Assembly (NCBI RefSeq): GCF_900996245.1
Contig: NZ_CAAJGK010000041.1
Span: forward strand, 62,001 to 126,000
Reading direction: 5' to 3'
Length of the DNA: 64,000 bases
From: Paraburkholderia sp. BCC1886
Lineage (GTDB): Bacteria; Pseudomonadota; Gammaproteobacteria; Burkholderiales; Burkholderiaceae
This document shows positions 26,944 through 36,146 of this stretch, in pieces (positions within the stretch are counted from its first letter, which is position 1; each line of letters begins with the position of its first letter). The notes under the pieces were generated by a model. It was given only the letters and a program-made list of their open reading frames with translations, did no database searches and was not told where the DNA came from. The position numbers and the translations under genes are program-made.

Positions 26944-27552
26944 GAAGCACGTTTCCTGTATTACGTGGCCGGTGTGTCACGCATGTTAAGCGCGGCACGA
27001 TGGGCCGGGCGGCGCAGCACCTTGGGGCGCGCCGCCATGGAAAAAGGTTTGGCACAGGCCCGATGGCAAGGGCTTGAGCGCGCCGCGTAAAGTCGCGGAT
27101 TCGATGGAGAAGAAACACGCTGATGTCGCGCGGACACCGGGCGCATAAATGCTGACCAACTCAACGCTGACCGACTCTTGAGTCGCTCAGTGCTGAACAA
27201 CTCAGCATCACAACTCGCGGCGGCGAATGCAGGCGGCGCATTGCCGGAGTGACGGGATCGCCAACAGGCGGCGGTCGAACAGTCGGGGGTGGTGCGGAGA
27301 TGCCGGTTTGAAACTGCGTTGCTCGTGCATGCTTTCCGATGCTGCTTGCCTATTTCTAAACATGGGCGGACAGCTAAAGCAGCGAATTCGGAATACAGCT
27401 ATTCCAATATGATGCACTAAATAGGGCTAATTGGATAGCAAAAACTTCCACGCGCGGCTGAACCGCCCGTGCGGCGAGGCTCTGAGCGATATTGGGCATG
27501 ATTCGCCCGACCGGCCGGTGCCCACGCATCGAACGGTCGATCGGACCGGTTA
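26944..27552. other. 609-bp intergenic region
   Basis: No protein gene could be supported. It contains a GCTGACC-rich patch of direct and inverted repeats at about 27150-27205, including the palindrome listed separately. Otherwise featureless by eye. Confidence 0.4.
27165..27192. repeat. Palindrome centred on CGACTCTTGAGTCG
   Basis: Perfect core CGACTC-TT-GAGTCG (27172-27185), extended outward by TGA/TCA and further pairs with one C-C mismatch. Flanked by direct copies of GCTGACCRACTC. No T run follows on either strand. May be an operator or a remnant of a larger repeat. Confidence 0.5.
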
Positions 27553-27771
27553 TCAGCGCGAGGTTTCGGCGACGCGTTTCTGCAGTTCGCGTGTTGCGGC
27601 GAGCGGAATGCGGGCGTCGTCCCACTTGGCGAGCCATTCGACTTCCTTCGAAGTGAAAATCTGGCCGTGGTTGCGCAGCGCGTATTGCAGCGAATCGATG
27701 ATGTGATTGCGGATGATCTCCGGCGTGCCTTCGTCATCCAGCACAGTGCGAAAGGCTTCGAGCGTGGCCAT
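27553..27771 (-). CDS. Small conserved hypothetical protein
   Basis: 72 residues from the ATG at 27771, preceded by GGAG 6 nt upstream (an ATG four codons earlier lacks such a site). The protein is helical and amphipathic (TLEAFRTVLDDEGTPEIIRNHIIDSLQYALRN) followed by FTSKEVEWLAKWDD. No signal peptide, no metal motif. Not recognised as a named family. Confidence 0.62.
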   Translation of the reverse strand: MATLEAFRTVLDDEGTPEIIRNHIIDSLQYALRNHGQIFTSKEVEWLAKWDDARIPLAATRELQKRVAETSR

Positions 27772-27999
27772 CTGGGGCTCCATGAACTAGGTAGTCCCTT
27801 ATCGCACGAAAAAAAAGCGCGTGCAGCCGGACAAAATTCGCCAACGCCTCGCGCTGGCATTTAGCGCCGGCACCGACGCGGGCACCGAGGCGGCCTCCAT
27901 CGCAGCCAGCGCGTAGTCGCGGCGGCGCGCCCCGGTCGCTACAATGGCGAGCTGCCGGAGCGCACCTGCCCGGCGCGCACCTCGAACCCGACGATTCCC

Positions 28000-28641
28000 A
28001 TGCGCAAGACGAACGAGTCTCTGAAAGACCTGCTGCTGGAGCGCTACGCCCCCGTTGCGGACGGCATAGCGGCGCTTTTCTACCCCTGCGCCGAAGTGGT
28101 GATTCACGACCTGCGCGATCAGACCATCGCGTATCTCGTGAACAATCTGTCGAAGCTCGAAGTGGGCGGCCCCTCGGTGCTCGACGAAGTGCATTACGCG
28201 GCACGTGGCCGCACCATCGGGCCGTACGAAAAGCTCAACTGGGACGGCCGGCGCATGCGCTGCGTGAGCAACATCCTGTTCGACGACGAAGGCAAGCCGG
28301 CCGGCATGCTGTGTATCAACTTCAATATCGCGGTGTTCGAGGACGTGCGCTCGACGCTCGATCTGTTCATCAAGGGCGGCAGTCTGACCGAAGCGCCGGC
28401 CGAGGAACTGTTCCGCGACGACTGGCAGGACCGAATCAATACGTTCCTGCACACGTGGTTGCGCGAACGGCAGATCGGCCTGAATGCGCTGACACGCGAA
28501 CACAAGCGCGAAATCGTGGAGGCGCTGCACGCTCAAGGCGCGTTTCGCGGACGCAGTTCCGCGAACTACGTGGCGGCCGTGCTGACCATGGGACGCGCCA
28601 CGGTCTACAAGATTTTGAAGCAGATGAAAGAGGGAGGCTGA
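28000..28641 (+). CDS. YheO-type PAS/HTH transcriptional regulator
   Basis: The 213-residue cytoplasmic regulator has an N-terminal YheO-like PAS domain (about 10-125, LLLERYAPVADGIAALF, CAEVVIHDLRDQTIAYLVNN, GMLCINFNI) and a C-terminal HTH (about 155-210, LTREHKREIVEALHAQGAF...ATVYKILKQMK). Relatives control amino-acid or D-amino-acid use (DauR) or are uncharacterised. The next gene (DUF1653) starts at the base after its stop, so the two are translated together. Confidence 0.85.
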   Translation: MRKTNESLKDLLLERYAPVADGIAALFYPCAEVVIHDLRDQTIAYLVNNLSKLEVGGPSVLDEVHYAARGRTIGPYEKLNWDGRRMRCVSNILFDDEGKPAGMLCINFNIAVFEDVRSTLDLFIKGGSLTEAPAEELFRDDWQDRINTFLHTWLRERQIGLNALTREHKREIVEALHAQGAFRGRSSANYVAAVLTMGRATVYKILKQMKEGG

Positions 28642-28842
28642 ATGAGTATCCTGCGTTACCGGCATTACAAAGGCGGTCTTTACGAACTGGTGTGCGAGGC
28701 GATTCTCGAGTCAGATCCCAGCGTGACGATGATCGTCTACAAAGCGGCCAATGGTACGATCTGGACGCGACCGGCCTCGGTATTTTTCGAGCAGATCGAC
28801 GTGGATGGGCAGCGCGTGCAGCGCTTCGCTCCTGTCGACTGA
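28642..28842 (+). CDS. DUF1653 family protein
   Basis: 66 residues with the full DUF1653 pattern: RYRHYKGGLYELVCEAILES, VYKAANGTIWTRPASVFFEQI and DGQRVQRFAP. The fold is a small beta barrel; function is unknown. Its ATG follows the stop of the YheO-type regulator directly (TGAATG). Confidence 0.85.
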   Translation: MSILRYRHYKGGLYELVCEAILESDPSVTMIVYKAANGTIWTRPASVFFEQIDVDGQRVQRFAPVD

Positions 28843-28875
28843 CGGCGCCGCCAATTCAATCGACAGGACATCGGA

Positions 28876-29067
28876 ATGCGCTTACTGCTTGCCATTATTT
28901 TGCCGTGGTTTCAATTCTTCACGATTGGCCGACCGTTTGCCGGCATCATCTGCCTGATTTTGCAGATCACGCTGATCGGCTGGATTCCCGCCGCAATCTG
29001 GTCGGTGTATGCGCTCAGCCAGTACACCACCGACAAGAAAATCGCGCGTGCAACGGGCAGTCGCTAA
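28876..29067 (+). CDS. YqaE/Pmp3 family small membrane protein
   Basis: 63 residues with two hydrophobic helices (about 2-22 and 25-50), matching the UPF0057/YqaE/Pmp3 pattern ILPWFQFFTIGRPFAGIICLILQITLIGWIPAAIWSVYAL. Family members are stress-induced proteolipids affecting membrane potential and ion leakage. It lies 33 bp after the DUF1653 gene and may be in the same transcript. Confidence 0.82.
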   Translation: MRLLLAIILPWFQFFTIGRPFAGIICLILQITLIGWIPAAIWSVYALSQYTTDKKIARATGSR

Positions 29068-29092
29068 CCGCTAGTTGCTGAATGTTGATTGC

Positions 29093-29407
29093 TCACGCCT
29101 CGCGAAGCGGTAACGTTCGCGCGCCTTCGGTTTCGATCACCACGTCGGTCTCGGCAATGGCCACGCACGGCAGGATATAACCCTCTGCCTTTTCTTCCCG
29201 GCTCAACCCCGGCCACTCGATCGTATAGCGCACGCTTCCCGAAAGCATCTTGCACAGGCACGTCCGGCACGTGCCATTGCGGCACGAACGCGGCAAATGC
29301 AGATTGGCGAAACCGGCGGCTTCGAGAATGGTCAGCGAATCGGGCGCCTCGAAGCTCTGGCCGAGCGGTTCCACGCGAACGAGCGGCGGGCAAGGGGAAT
29401 CGGGCAT
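29093..29407 (-). CDS. 2Fe-2S ferredoxin
   Basis: The 104-residue protein is a plant-type [2Fe-2S] ferredoxin. Cluster ligands are Cys42, Cys47, Cys50 (CRNGTCRTC) and Cys81 (ILPCVA); Cys52 is an extra cysteine. It transfers electrons to an oxygenase or reductase that is not encoded next to it. Start ATG 29407 was chosen because the upstream extension of the frame has no matching domain sequence. It is convergent with the YqaE gene and upstream of nothing on its strand. Confidence 0.88.
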   Translation of the reverse strand: MPDSPCPPLVRVEPLGQSFEAPDSLTILEAAGFANLHLPRSCRNGTCRTCLCKMLSGSVRYTIEWPGLSREEKAEGYILPCVAIAETDVVIETEGARTLPLREA

Positions 29408-29479
29408 CGTATCGGTAGGGTGACGGAGTGCGCCACACTTTACACGCCAAGGCGCCGCCATCGTCGGGCCGCTGCGTAC

Positions 29480-31495
29480 TCAGTGTGTCGCCTGCTCGCG
29501 TCGCATATAGCGGTAGATGGTGTTGCGCGCCAACCCTAACTCGCGCGCCGCGGCCGACACGTTGCCGTTAAGGCGAGCGAGTGTCTGCGCAATCAGTGTG
29601 GTCTGCAAATCCTCCATTCGCGCGGGCATTTCCGCTGCTGCGGTCGCAAAAGAACTGGCGGAGGTAGCTCGGTCCGGGACTACCTGCGCGACGCATTCAC
29701 GCGCGTCCTGGTCGGCGTGCTCAACGATACAATCCTGCAGAAAATCTTCCGGCAGATCGTCGAGTTCGATCTGTTGCGCGCCTTCCGCCATGATGCCGGC
29801 AGTACGCAGCACATTCGCCAGTTGCCGCAGATTGCCCGGCCAGCGGCATTGCGCAAAACGCGCCAGCACGGCGGCGGAAACGCGTTGCGGCAGACGCTCG
29901 CCTTCGGGCTGCAAGGCCAGCATGCGCGCGACCAGCGTGGTCAGATCGCTACGCTCGCGCAGCGCGGGCAACGTCACCACGAGCCCGTTGATCCGGTAGT
30001 ACAGGTCTTCGCGGAACGTGCCGGCCTCGATCATCGCGCGCAGATTGCGGTGGGTCGCGCAGACGATCCGCAGGTCGACGGGAATCGCCCGCGTTCCGCC
30101 GAGCGGCACGACGCTGCGTTCCTGCAGCACGCGCATCAGACGCACCTGCTGCGCCAACGGCATATCGCCGATCTCGTCGAGGAACAATGTGCCCCCGTCC
30201 GCCTGCACGATCTTGCCGACGCTGCCGCGTTTGCGTGCGCCGGTGAATGCGCCGTCTTCGTAGCCGAACAGCTCGGCTTCGATCAACGTATCCGGCAACG
30301 ACGCGCAATTCAGCGCGATGAACGGCGCACTGCGCCGCGGCGAATCGTGGTGAATCGCGCGCGCAAGCCATTCTTTGCCCGTGCCGGTCCTGCCCAGAAT
30401 AAGCATCGGAATGTCGCGTCCGCGTAGCTTCGCGACACGTCGCAGAATTGCGCTGACCTGTGCGTCGCCGGTGTCGAGCTCGGCTAGCGTGGCGAAGGGC
30501 GTCGGCTCCGCGGCGCGAGCGGATGGTGCCGTCGCGGGCCGCACATGACTCGCGGGCGCGCCGCGCCACGCAGCGGAAGAAGCGCTCTGCGCCGCCTCGC
30601 TGCCCGGTGCGATAAAACGTGCGGTCGCATAGTCGCCGCGTGCGAGCACCCGCACGCCGCTCGGCAGCGTCAACTCCACGCTCTCGCCGGGCGCTCGCGC
30701 GATCTGTTGCAGGAGCCGCGCGAACGCGACGCCGAACAGTGCTTCGAATGGTTGCTTCTGCAACTGGGCGAGCGGCTGGCCGAACTGGAACAGCGCGCTG
30801 CGGTTCGCGGACAGGAATGCGCCATCCGGCGCGAACGCCGCGAGCCCTTCGAACAGCGTGCCGATGAATTCCGCGCGCGCATGAAAATGGACGCGAACCG
30901 CATCGGCGAACTGATTGGAGAACAGGTGATTCTCGATCATCTGCGCCGACATGCGCACGAGCGCCAGCGTGTGTTTGTGGAAACCGCGCGTATCGCCGCT
31001 CACGTCCAGCGCGCCGATGGTGCGTCCGAACGGATCGGCAATCGGCGCGCACGAGCAGGTGAGAATGCGGTTGGCATGCAGGAAGTGTTCTTCCGCGTGC
31101 ACAACGGTCGGTTGCCCGTCGGTGAGCGCGGTGCCGATGGCATTGGTGCCGCGATCGGCTTCCGCCCACGACACGCCCGGACACAGCGCGACACGATTGG
31201 CTTTTTCGACGAAGTCGCTGTCGCCGAGGCTGTGCAGAATCACGCCGTGATTGTCGGTGAGCAGCACCATGCTCTGCGTATCGACGATTTGCGCGTGCAG
31301 CGTTTCCATGACCGGCAACGCGTGCAGATAAAGCGACTGGTTACGTTCCACCAGCTCTTGCAGCGCCGGGCGGCGCAGCGGGTGGAAGTCGGGCGTTTCG
31401 GACGCGCGCAGCCCGAGTTCGAGCGAGCGCGCATGAGCTTGCGCAATGACATCTGGCCGGCCGGGGACGGGCGGCGTGGCGGAACGATGGGTCAA
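29480..31495 (-). CDS. Sigma-54-dependent activator, AcoR-like
   Basis: 671 residues: N-terminal GAF-type sensor (about 75-205, VLLTDNHGVILHSLGD, SWAEADRGTNAIGTAL, CSCAPIADPFGRTIGALDVSG), a second PAS-like part (210-300), AAA+ domain (335-565) with Walker A GRTGTGKE (368-375), the sigma-54 contact loop GAFTGA (415-420) and Walker B LFLDEIGD (437-444), and a Fis-type HTH (about 630-668). AcoR-type proteins activate acetoin or alcohol catabolic genes. No such operon is adjacent, so its target is unknown. Confidence 0.9.
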   Translation of the reverse strand: MTHRSATPPVPGRPDVIAQAHARSLELGLRASETPDFHPLRRPALQELVERNQSLYLHALPVMETLHAQIVDTQSMVLLTDNHGVILHSLGDSDFVEKANRVALCPGVSWAEADRGTNAIGTALTDGQPTVVHAEEHFLHANRILTCSCAPIADPFGRTIGALDVSGDTRGFHKHTLALVRMSAQMIENHLFSNQFADAVRVHFHARAEFIGTLFEGLAAFAPDGAFLSANRSALFQFGQPLAQLQKQPFEALFGVAFARLLQQIARAPGESVELTLPSGVRVLARGDYATARFIAPGSEAAQSASSAAWRGAPASHVRPATAPSARAAEPTPFATLAELDTGDAQVSAILRRVAKLRGRDIPMLILGRTGTGKEWLARAIHHDSPRRSAPFIALNCASLPDTLIEAELFGYEDGAFTGARKRGSVGKIVQADGGTLFLDEIGDMPLAQQVRLMRVLQERSVVPLGGTRAIPVDLRIVCATHRNLRAMIEAGTFREDLYYRINGLVVTLPALRERSDLTTLVARMLALQPEGERLPQRVSAAVLARFAQCRWPGNLRQLANVLRTAGIMAEGAQQIELDDLPEDFLQDCIVEHADQDARECVAQVVPDRATSASSFATAAAEMPARMEDLQTTLIAQTLARLNGNVSAAARELGLARNTIYRYMRREQATH

Positions 31496-31923
31496 GGCTT
31501 GTCTCCGGTGATCGGCGCCGACGGATGCGTGGTCCGCCGTGCTATACCGCAGCGCACCAATGGCGCTGACGACCGAACACCGATATTACAGGACGAATCG
31601 CGTGGTGCGCATCGACCGGCGCGGCCTCTTCGGGCCAGCCCGCGCTGCTATCTGGCCGGGCAGTTTGCCGCGAAATGCCTCGTTACCGGACACGACGAGC
31701 GGGCACGGCAAACACGAACAAAAAGGAAAACTTGCGCCGTTGCCGAACTCGTCTAAAGTGAATCAATTCACTTCCGCGCGGCGCGAATCGTGTTGCCGCC
31801 GCGAGGTGACGAGCCCGCGCCACCAGCATTGGACGAGGAGGAAGCAGCTGCCAGCGCGACCCGACCCAACCGCATGCGCACGATCCGACCCAGTGCCTAT
31901 GCCGTCTTTTCCAGGTGGATTCC
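31496..31923. other. 428-bp divergent intergenic region
   Basis: Lies between the AcoR-like activator (minus) and DUF1488 gene (plus). The only feature recognised is the 18-bp palindrome at 31756-31773. No gene. Confidence 0.4.
31756..31773. promoter_or_regulatory. 18-bp palindromic operator candidate
   Basis: AAGTGAAT-CA-ATTCACTT, perfect 8-bp arms. Its length and the central GTGAAT/ATTCAC arms fit a TetR- or MarR-type operator. It stands about 150 bp before the DUF1488 gene and 260 bp before the AcoR-like gene. No TetR or MarR gene is adjacent. Confidence 0.45.
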
Positions 31924-32214
31924 ATGCAGATCCTGTTCCCCAACGAAAGCCCTGAGTATTCAGACCGCGAGTTAACCCTGGCGTTTCCGGCGATGATCGA
32001 CGGCGAAAGGGTGGAATGCATGATCACGGCGGAGGCGCTCGAAGATCATTTCGGTGCCGCGTCGCCGCGTCTGGAAGACATGGTCGGCGCGTTCGACACG
32101 CACCGCTCCCGCATCGAAGCCGCGACGCGCCGTCTGCTGTCGGAAACCCGCGCGCAATGTCTCGTGTTAAGAAGCGGCTATGTGCGCTTCTACGAAGCGA
32201 ACTGGCGTAATTAG
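31924..32214 (+). CDS. DUF1488 family protein
   Basis: 96 residues from ATG 31924, preceded by CAGGTGG 6 nt upstream (a GTG three codons earlier overlaps that site). The DUF1488 pattern is seen: LTLAFPAMIDGERVECMITAEALEDHFGA in two strands and a helix, then MVGAFDTHRSRIEAATRRLL. Small acidic cytoplasmic protein of unknown function, common in Burkholderiales and often near stress genes. Confidence 0.8.
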   Translation: MQILFPNESPEYSDRELTLAFPAMIDGERVECMITAEALEDHFGAASPRLEDMVGAFDTHRSRIEAATRRLLSETRAQCLVLRSGYVRFYEANWRN

Positions 32215-32290
32215 TTGACAGTCCGAACGCGGCGGCGTCCCGGCTTCTCTCCGGCCGGGCATCAATCGCCCGTCGCCCTACATCGTTGAA

Positions 32291-32827
32291 TCAGCTGCCG
32301 GTCATCCGCCGCAGCGTGCGATCTTTAAACAGCACGTGATGCACGATCGCCGCGAGCGCGTGCAGTCCGATCACCCAATAGAACGCATTGCCCAGCCACA
32401 CGTGTGCATTTTTCAGCACCGGACGCGCAATGGCATCCGCGCCAACCAGCGTGTACTGAACATTCAGCCACGCGAGTGTCACGGGATGACCGCCGGTGTT
32501 GATCATCAGAATGCCGAGTAGCGGCTGCGCGAACATGAATACATAAAGCGCGAGATGCGCGGCGCGCGCGAGAAACGCGAGTAGCCGGTTGTGATCGATT
32601 TCTTCCGGGGCGCCGGCCCATAGCCGCCACAGCAGGCGCAGAACCGACAAACTCAGCACGAGTGTCCCCGCCCAGAAATGCACGCTGCTCCAGAAAGCGC
32701 GGCTATCGGTGCCTTTGGGGCCGCGAATTTCGATCGCGAGATACGCGAGCGCGATGAGCAGAAAAATCAGCCAGTGAAACAGAATGGCGGGCCGCGTGTA
32801 GCGGTCCGCGGTGCGGCTATAGGACAT
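32291..32827 (-). CDS. Cytochrome b561
   Basis: The 178-residue four-helix membrane protein matches the CybB family. Likely haem ligands are His18 (LFHWL), His50 (VHFWAG), His142 (AHVWLG) and His156 (GLHALAA), at the spacing of E. coli CybB. It should oxidise quinol and pass electrons, for example to superoxide or other acceptors in the inner membrane. Start ATG 32827 has GGGAG 8 nt upstream. Confidence 0.88.
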   Translation of the reverse strand: MSYSRTADRYTRPAILFHWLIFLLIALAYLAIEIRGPKGTDSRAFWSSVHFWAGTLVLSLSVLRLLWRLWAGAPEEIDHNRLLAFLARAAHLALYVFMFAQPLLGILMINTGGHPVTLAWLNVQYTLVGADAIARPVLKNAHVWLGNAFYWVIGLHALAAIVHHVLFKDRTLRRMTGS

Positions 32828-32948
32828 GCAGGGAACTCCCGTGTACTGGTCGATTTTTTTTATCAATCTTCGGATCATAAACGGTGCCCATCTGAATAGA
32901 CACCTTGAATCGATCCTGACCGTTCCAGACCGAGGAAGCCCCGGGTTG

Positions 32949-34250
32949 TTATTCGCTGCCGAGATAGAAATAGCGGAACAGAAAAATCGCCGCGATGATC
33001 CACACGACCAGTTTCACCTTGCGCGCCTGGCCGGTCAGCAGCTTGAGCCCCGCATAGGAGATGAAGCCGAACGCGACACCGTTCGCAATCGAATACGTGA
33101 ACGGCATCAGCAACGCGGTGAGGGCGGCCGGCACGACTTCGGTCGCATCGTCCCACGGCAGATCGAGCATTTCGCGCAGCATCAGGCACGACACGTACAG
33201 CAGCGCCGGCGCCGTCGCGTAGCCCGGCACCACGCCGGCCAGCGGCGCGAAGAACAGCGCGGCGAGAAACAGCACGGCGACGGTGATCGCCGTGACGCCC
33301 GTACGGCCGCCGGCCTGCACGCCCGATGCGCTTTCGATATACGCGGTGGTCGAGGACGTGCCGAGCATCGAACCCGCCAGAATCGCCGTGCTATCGGCAA
33401 GCAGCGCGCGGTTCAACCGGTGCATCTTGCCTTCGACCAGCAGACCGGCGCGGTTCGCCACGCCCATCAGCGTGCCGGTTGCATCGAACAGTTCGACCAG
33501 GAAGAACACGAGGATCACGTTCAGCACGCCGCCGGACAGCGCGCCGCGGATGTCGAGCTGGAACAGCGTCGGCGCGATGGACGGCGGCGCGGAAACGATT
33601 CCATGAAACTGGTTGCCGCCGAAGAAAAAGCTCAACACGGTCACGCCGACGATACCGATCAGAATCGCGCCGCGCACGCGCAGATAGTCGAGCGCGACGA
33701 TCGCGAAGAAGCCCACCACCGCGAGAATCACATGCGGATTGTGCAGGTCGCCGAGCGTGACCAGCGTGGCCGGATTGCCGACCACGACGCCGGCGGTCTT
33801 CAGCGAAATGATCGCGAGAAAGAGACCGATGCCGCCGGTAATGGCAATGCGTATCGAATGCGGAATGCCGTTGACGATCACTTCGCGCACGCGAAACAGC
33901 GTGACGATCAGGAACAGGCAACCGGAGATGAACACCGCGCCGAGCGCCGCTTGCCAGGTGAAGCCCATGCCTTTCACCACGGTGTACGCGAAGTACGCGT
34001 TCAGACCCATGCCGGGCGCAAGCGCGATCGGGTAGTTCGCATAAAACCCCATGATCAGCGAGGCGAGCGCCGCGACGATGCAGGTCGCGACGAACACCGC
34101 GTCCTTCGGCATGCCGGCGTCGCCGAGAATCGCCGGATTGACGAAGATGATGTAGGCCATCGTCAGGAAGGTGGTCAGCCCGGCGAGCACTTCGGTGCGC
34201 AGGTTGGTGCCGGCCGCGTCGAAGCCGAAGTAGCGTTTGATGGAGTCCAT
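32949..34250 (-). CDS. NCS2 family purine permease (AzgA/GhxP type)
   Basis: The 433-residue protein with about 12-14 membrane segments belongs to the AzgA-like branch of NCS2 that imports adenine, guanine or hypoxanthine by proton symport. Typical stretches: YFGFDAAGTNLRTEVLAGLTTFLTMAYIIFVNP (in parts), ALAPGMGLNAYFAYTVV, LVELFDATGTLMGVANRAG and SSTTAYIESASGVQAGGRTG. It is monocistronic; no purine catabolism gene is adjacent. Confidence 0.88.
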   Translation of the reverse strand: MDSIKRYFGFDAAGTNLRTEVLAGLTTFLTMAYIIFVNPAILGDAGMPKDAVFVATCIVAALASLIMGFYANYPIALAPGMGLNAYFAYTVVKGMGFTWQAALGAVFISGCLFLIVTLFRVREVIVNGIPHSIRIAITGGIGLFLAIISLKTAGVVVGNPATLVTLGDLHNPHVILAVVGFFAIVALDYLRVRGAILIGIVGVTVLSFFFGGNQFHGIVSAPPSIAPTLFQLDIRGALSGGVLNVILVFFLVELFDATGTLMGVANRAGLLVEGKMHRLNRALLADSTAILAGSMLGTSSTTAYIESASGVQAGGRTGVTAITVAVLFLAALFFAPLAGVVPGYATAPALLYVSCLMLREMLDLPWDDATEVVPAALTALLMPFTYSIANGVAFGFISYAGLKLLTGQARKVKLVVWIIAAIFLFRYFYLGSE

Positions 34251-34448
34251 GAGGCGGGTCCCGGGTTGTTCTGGGTTGTACTGGTTCTGCTTGAACGGAA
34301 ACGATGTGATGTAGCGGGCGTCGAAAGCATGCGCAGTCGCCAGCCACGATCACGGCCGGATTGTAAACACGATGGGGATGAGGCGATAGGGACGCGGGCC
34401 CGAAAGCCGCGATCGATGAAACAGGTGAAAACAGGCGGAAGCTTTAAT

Positions 34449-34473
34449 GCCCGTGACCATTGCAGTCACGGGC
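34449..34473 (-). terminator. Hairpin downstream of the DUF4148 gene
   Basis: Perfect 9-bp arms GCCCGTGAC/GTCACGGGC with a 7-nt loop, 33 bp beyond the stop of the minus-strand DUF4148 gene. The following bases on the minus strand are ATTAAAG, not a T run, so termination efficiency is doubtful. Confidence 0.45.
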
Positions 34474-34506
34474 AGCCGTCCAGGTCGTAGTGACCGGACG
34501 CGCTAT

Positions 34507-34764
34507 TTACTGCGTGAGCGTGGCGCCTGATTGCTGTGCGTGACGCGCGGCGACGATCTGCCCGGCGCGCTGCGCGTTCTGCGGATAGTCGATCCAGTCG
34601 AGCGGATCGTAGCCGGCGGCACGCCACTCGGCCAGTTCGGCGATGACCTGCGCGCGGGTTACAGGTCCGCCTGAGTTGTAGGGTTGTGCGGTTTGCGCGA
34701 ACGCGCTGCCGATACTGCCGGCGACTAGCAATGCGCCGATTGCGATGCGGGAAGGTCTTTTCAT
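34507..34764 (-). CDS. DUF4148 family exported protein
   Basis: 85 residues: Sec signal peptide (MKRPSRIAIGALLVAGSIGSAFA, cleavage near residue 23) and a short mature part with the DUF4148 pattern VTRAQVIAELAEWRAAGYDPLDWIDYPQNAQRAGQIVAAR (in parts). These small periplasmic proteins are abundant in Burkholderia and have no known function. AAGGAG stands 8 nt before the ATG, which decides the start. Confidence 0.85.
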   Translation of the reverse strand: MKRPSRIAIGALLVAGSIGSAFAQTAQPYNSGGPVTRAQVIAELAEWRAAGYDPLDWIDYPQNAQRAGQIVAARHAQQSGATLTQ

Positions 34765-34909
34765 GATGGGCTCCTTGGGGAGCGGTGAAGTGCAAGCTTT
34801 TAATTGTAGGTTTTGCGTGCGTGCGGAGTAAGGCGATCGAAGGCAATGCACCGTTTCGCCGCGCGATCTATAACGTTGCTATGGCGCCGTTCCGGCGCGT
34901 TTAGCGTGG

Positions 34910-35938
34910 TTAGCGTTGCTGGCGACGCGCCGTCCGGTAGTCGGTCGGCCGCATCCCGGTCCATTTGCGGAATGCGCGATGAAACGCGCTCGGCTCCGCA
35001 AAGCCAACCGTCGCGGCGATATCGGCGATGCTGCGTGTCGTGTCCTGCAGTTCGCCGATTGCGGTATCGCGGCGCAGGTCGTCCTTGATCGACTGATAGG
35101 TATGGCCTTCCTGTTTCAGATGACGCCGCATCGTGGCCTCCGCCAGATGCAACTGTGCGGCGAGCCGATCGGCGGCGGGCCATGCCGCCATCGGCAGCGC
35201 GCGCAGCGTCTTGCGCACCCGCGCGGCGAGCGAACCCGGATTGCGATATTTGACGATGAAGTTTCCCGGCGCCGCGCGCAAAAACCGTCGTGCGGATTCA
35301 GGAGTCTGTATGACCGGCAGATCGAGAAAAACGGGCGCGAGATCGACATACGACTCGCTCTGGCCAAACGCCATCTCGTCGCAAAACATCAGCCGGTATT
35401 CGTGCGGCGCGGGCGGCGCCGCGCAGCGAAAGCGTGCTTCGAGCAGAGGAATGCGTCGTCCGACGAGCCAGCACAGCAGCCCGTACACAAGGATGAAATA
35501 GGTGGCATACGCAAACATGGCCGGCGGTACCGCGCCCTCACGCTCCACGAAACGGAGCCGCACGTGCTGCGGAGCGGTTTCGACGGACGCGCCGAGATCG
35601 TCCAGTACGAGCCGCATGAACCCGACCGCGCGAGCCAGCGCCTGGGCGCCGTCGCGCGCGCCGAGCGCGCTGTGCGTCATGGCGACGAAGCTGCCGCGCT
35701 TCATCGCATGCGAGTCCTGGCCGAAGAACTCGTCGTCGAGCGCGCCCGCAATCGCGACCCACAACGCGCCGTACTGCGCCGCCGACACGCGGCTTTTGGG
35801 CGACGCGAGCATCGGCGCGGCGATGCCGGCGGCGTCGGTCAGCGCGCGCGTATCGAGACCGCCGGCGCGCGCCAGCGCCAGCGTTTCTTCGACGAGACTG
35901 ACGGAAATCGTGCCGCGATCGTCCTGGGTGTTTTTCAT
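34910..35938 (-). CDS. AraC-family regulator, probable regulator of the mms operon
   Basis: 342 residues from ATG 35938: an N-terminal arabinose-binding-like domain of the OruR/ArgR type (about 20-200) and a C-terminal AraC HTH (about 240-340, ATMRRHLKQEGHTYQSIKDDLR, SIADIAATVGFAEPSAFHRAFRKWTGMRPTDYR in parts). It is divergent from the acyl-CoA dehydrogenase/mmsA/mmsB operon, the same relation as mmsR to mmsAB in Pseudomonas. A TTG start further upstream is possible. Confidence 0.82.
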   Translation of the reverse strand: MKNTQDDRGTISVSLVEETLALARAGGLDTRALTDAAGIAAPMLASPKSRVSAAQYGALWVAIAGALDDEFFGQDSHAMKRGSFVAMTHSALGARDGAQALARAVGFMRLVLDDLGASVETAPQHVRLRFVEREGAVPPAMFAYATYFILVYGLLCWLVGRRIPLLEARFRCAAPPAPHEYRLMFCDEMAFGQSESYVDLAPVFLDLPVIQTPESARRFLRAAPGNFIVKYRNPGSLAARVRKTLRALPMAAWPAADRLAAQLHLAEATMRRHLKQEGHTYQSIKDDLRRDTAIGELQDTTRSIADIAATVGFAEPSAFHRAFRKWTGMRPTDYRTARRQQR

Positions 35939-36146
35939 GGGAGAGGGAGCAAAGCTGGCAAAAGCGCTCAACCGGCAGCGAAACGCCTGGGGCTAACCCT
36001 TTGATATCGCAGGGCGCGCGCGCCCGATATGGTAGCAGGATGGCAAATGCGCTCATCCAGATTGATCGCAGTGAGCATCGAAGCGCTCGTGGCCGTTACC
36101 TACACTGGCGCAGAACCGTACTGGAACCGAACACAGGACTCACATC

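Noticed and set aside
32826..34490. 554-codon plus-strand open frame over the purine permease
   Set aside because: Antisense shadow of the NCS2 permease; low-complexity charged product.
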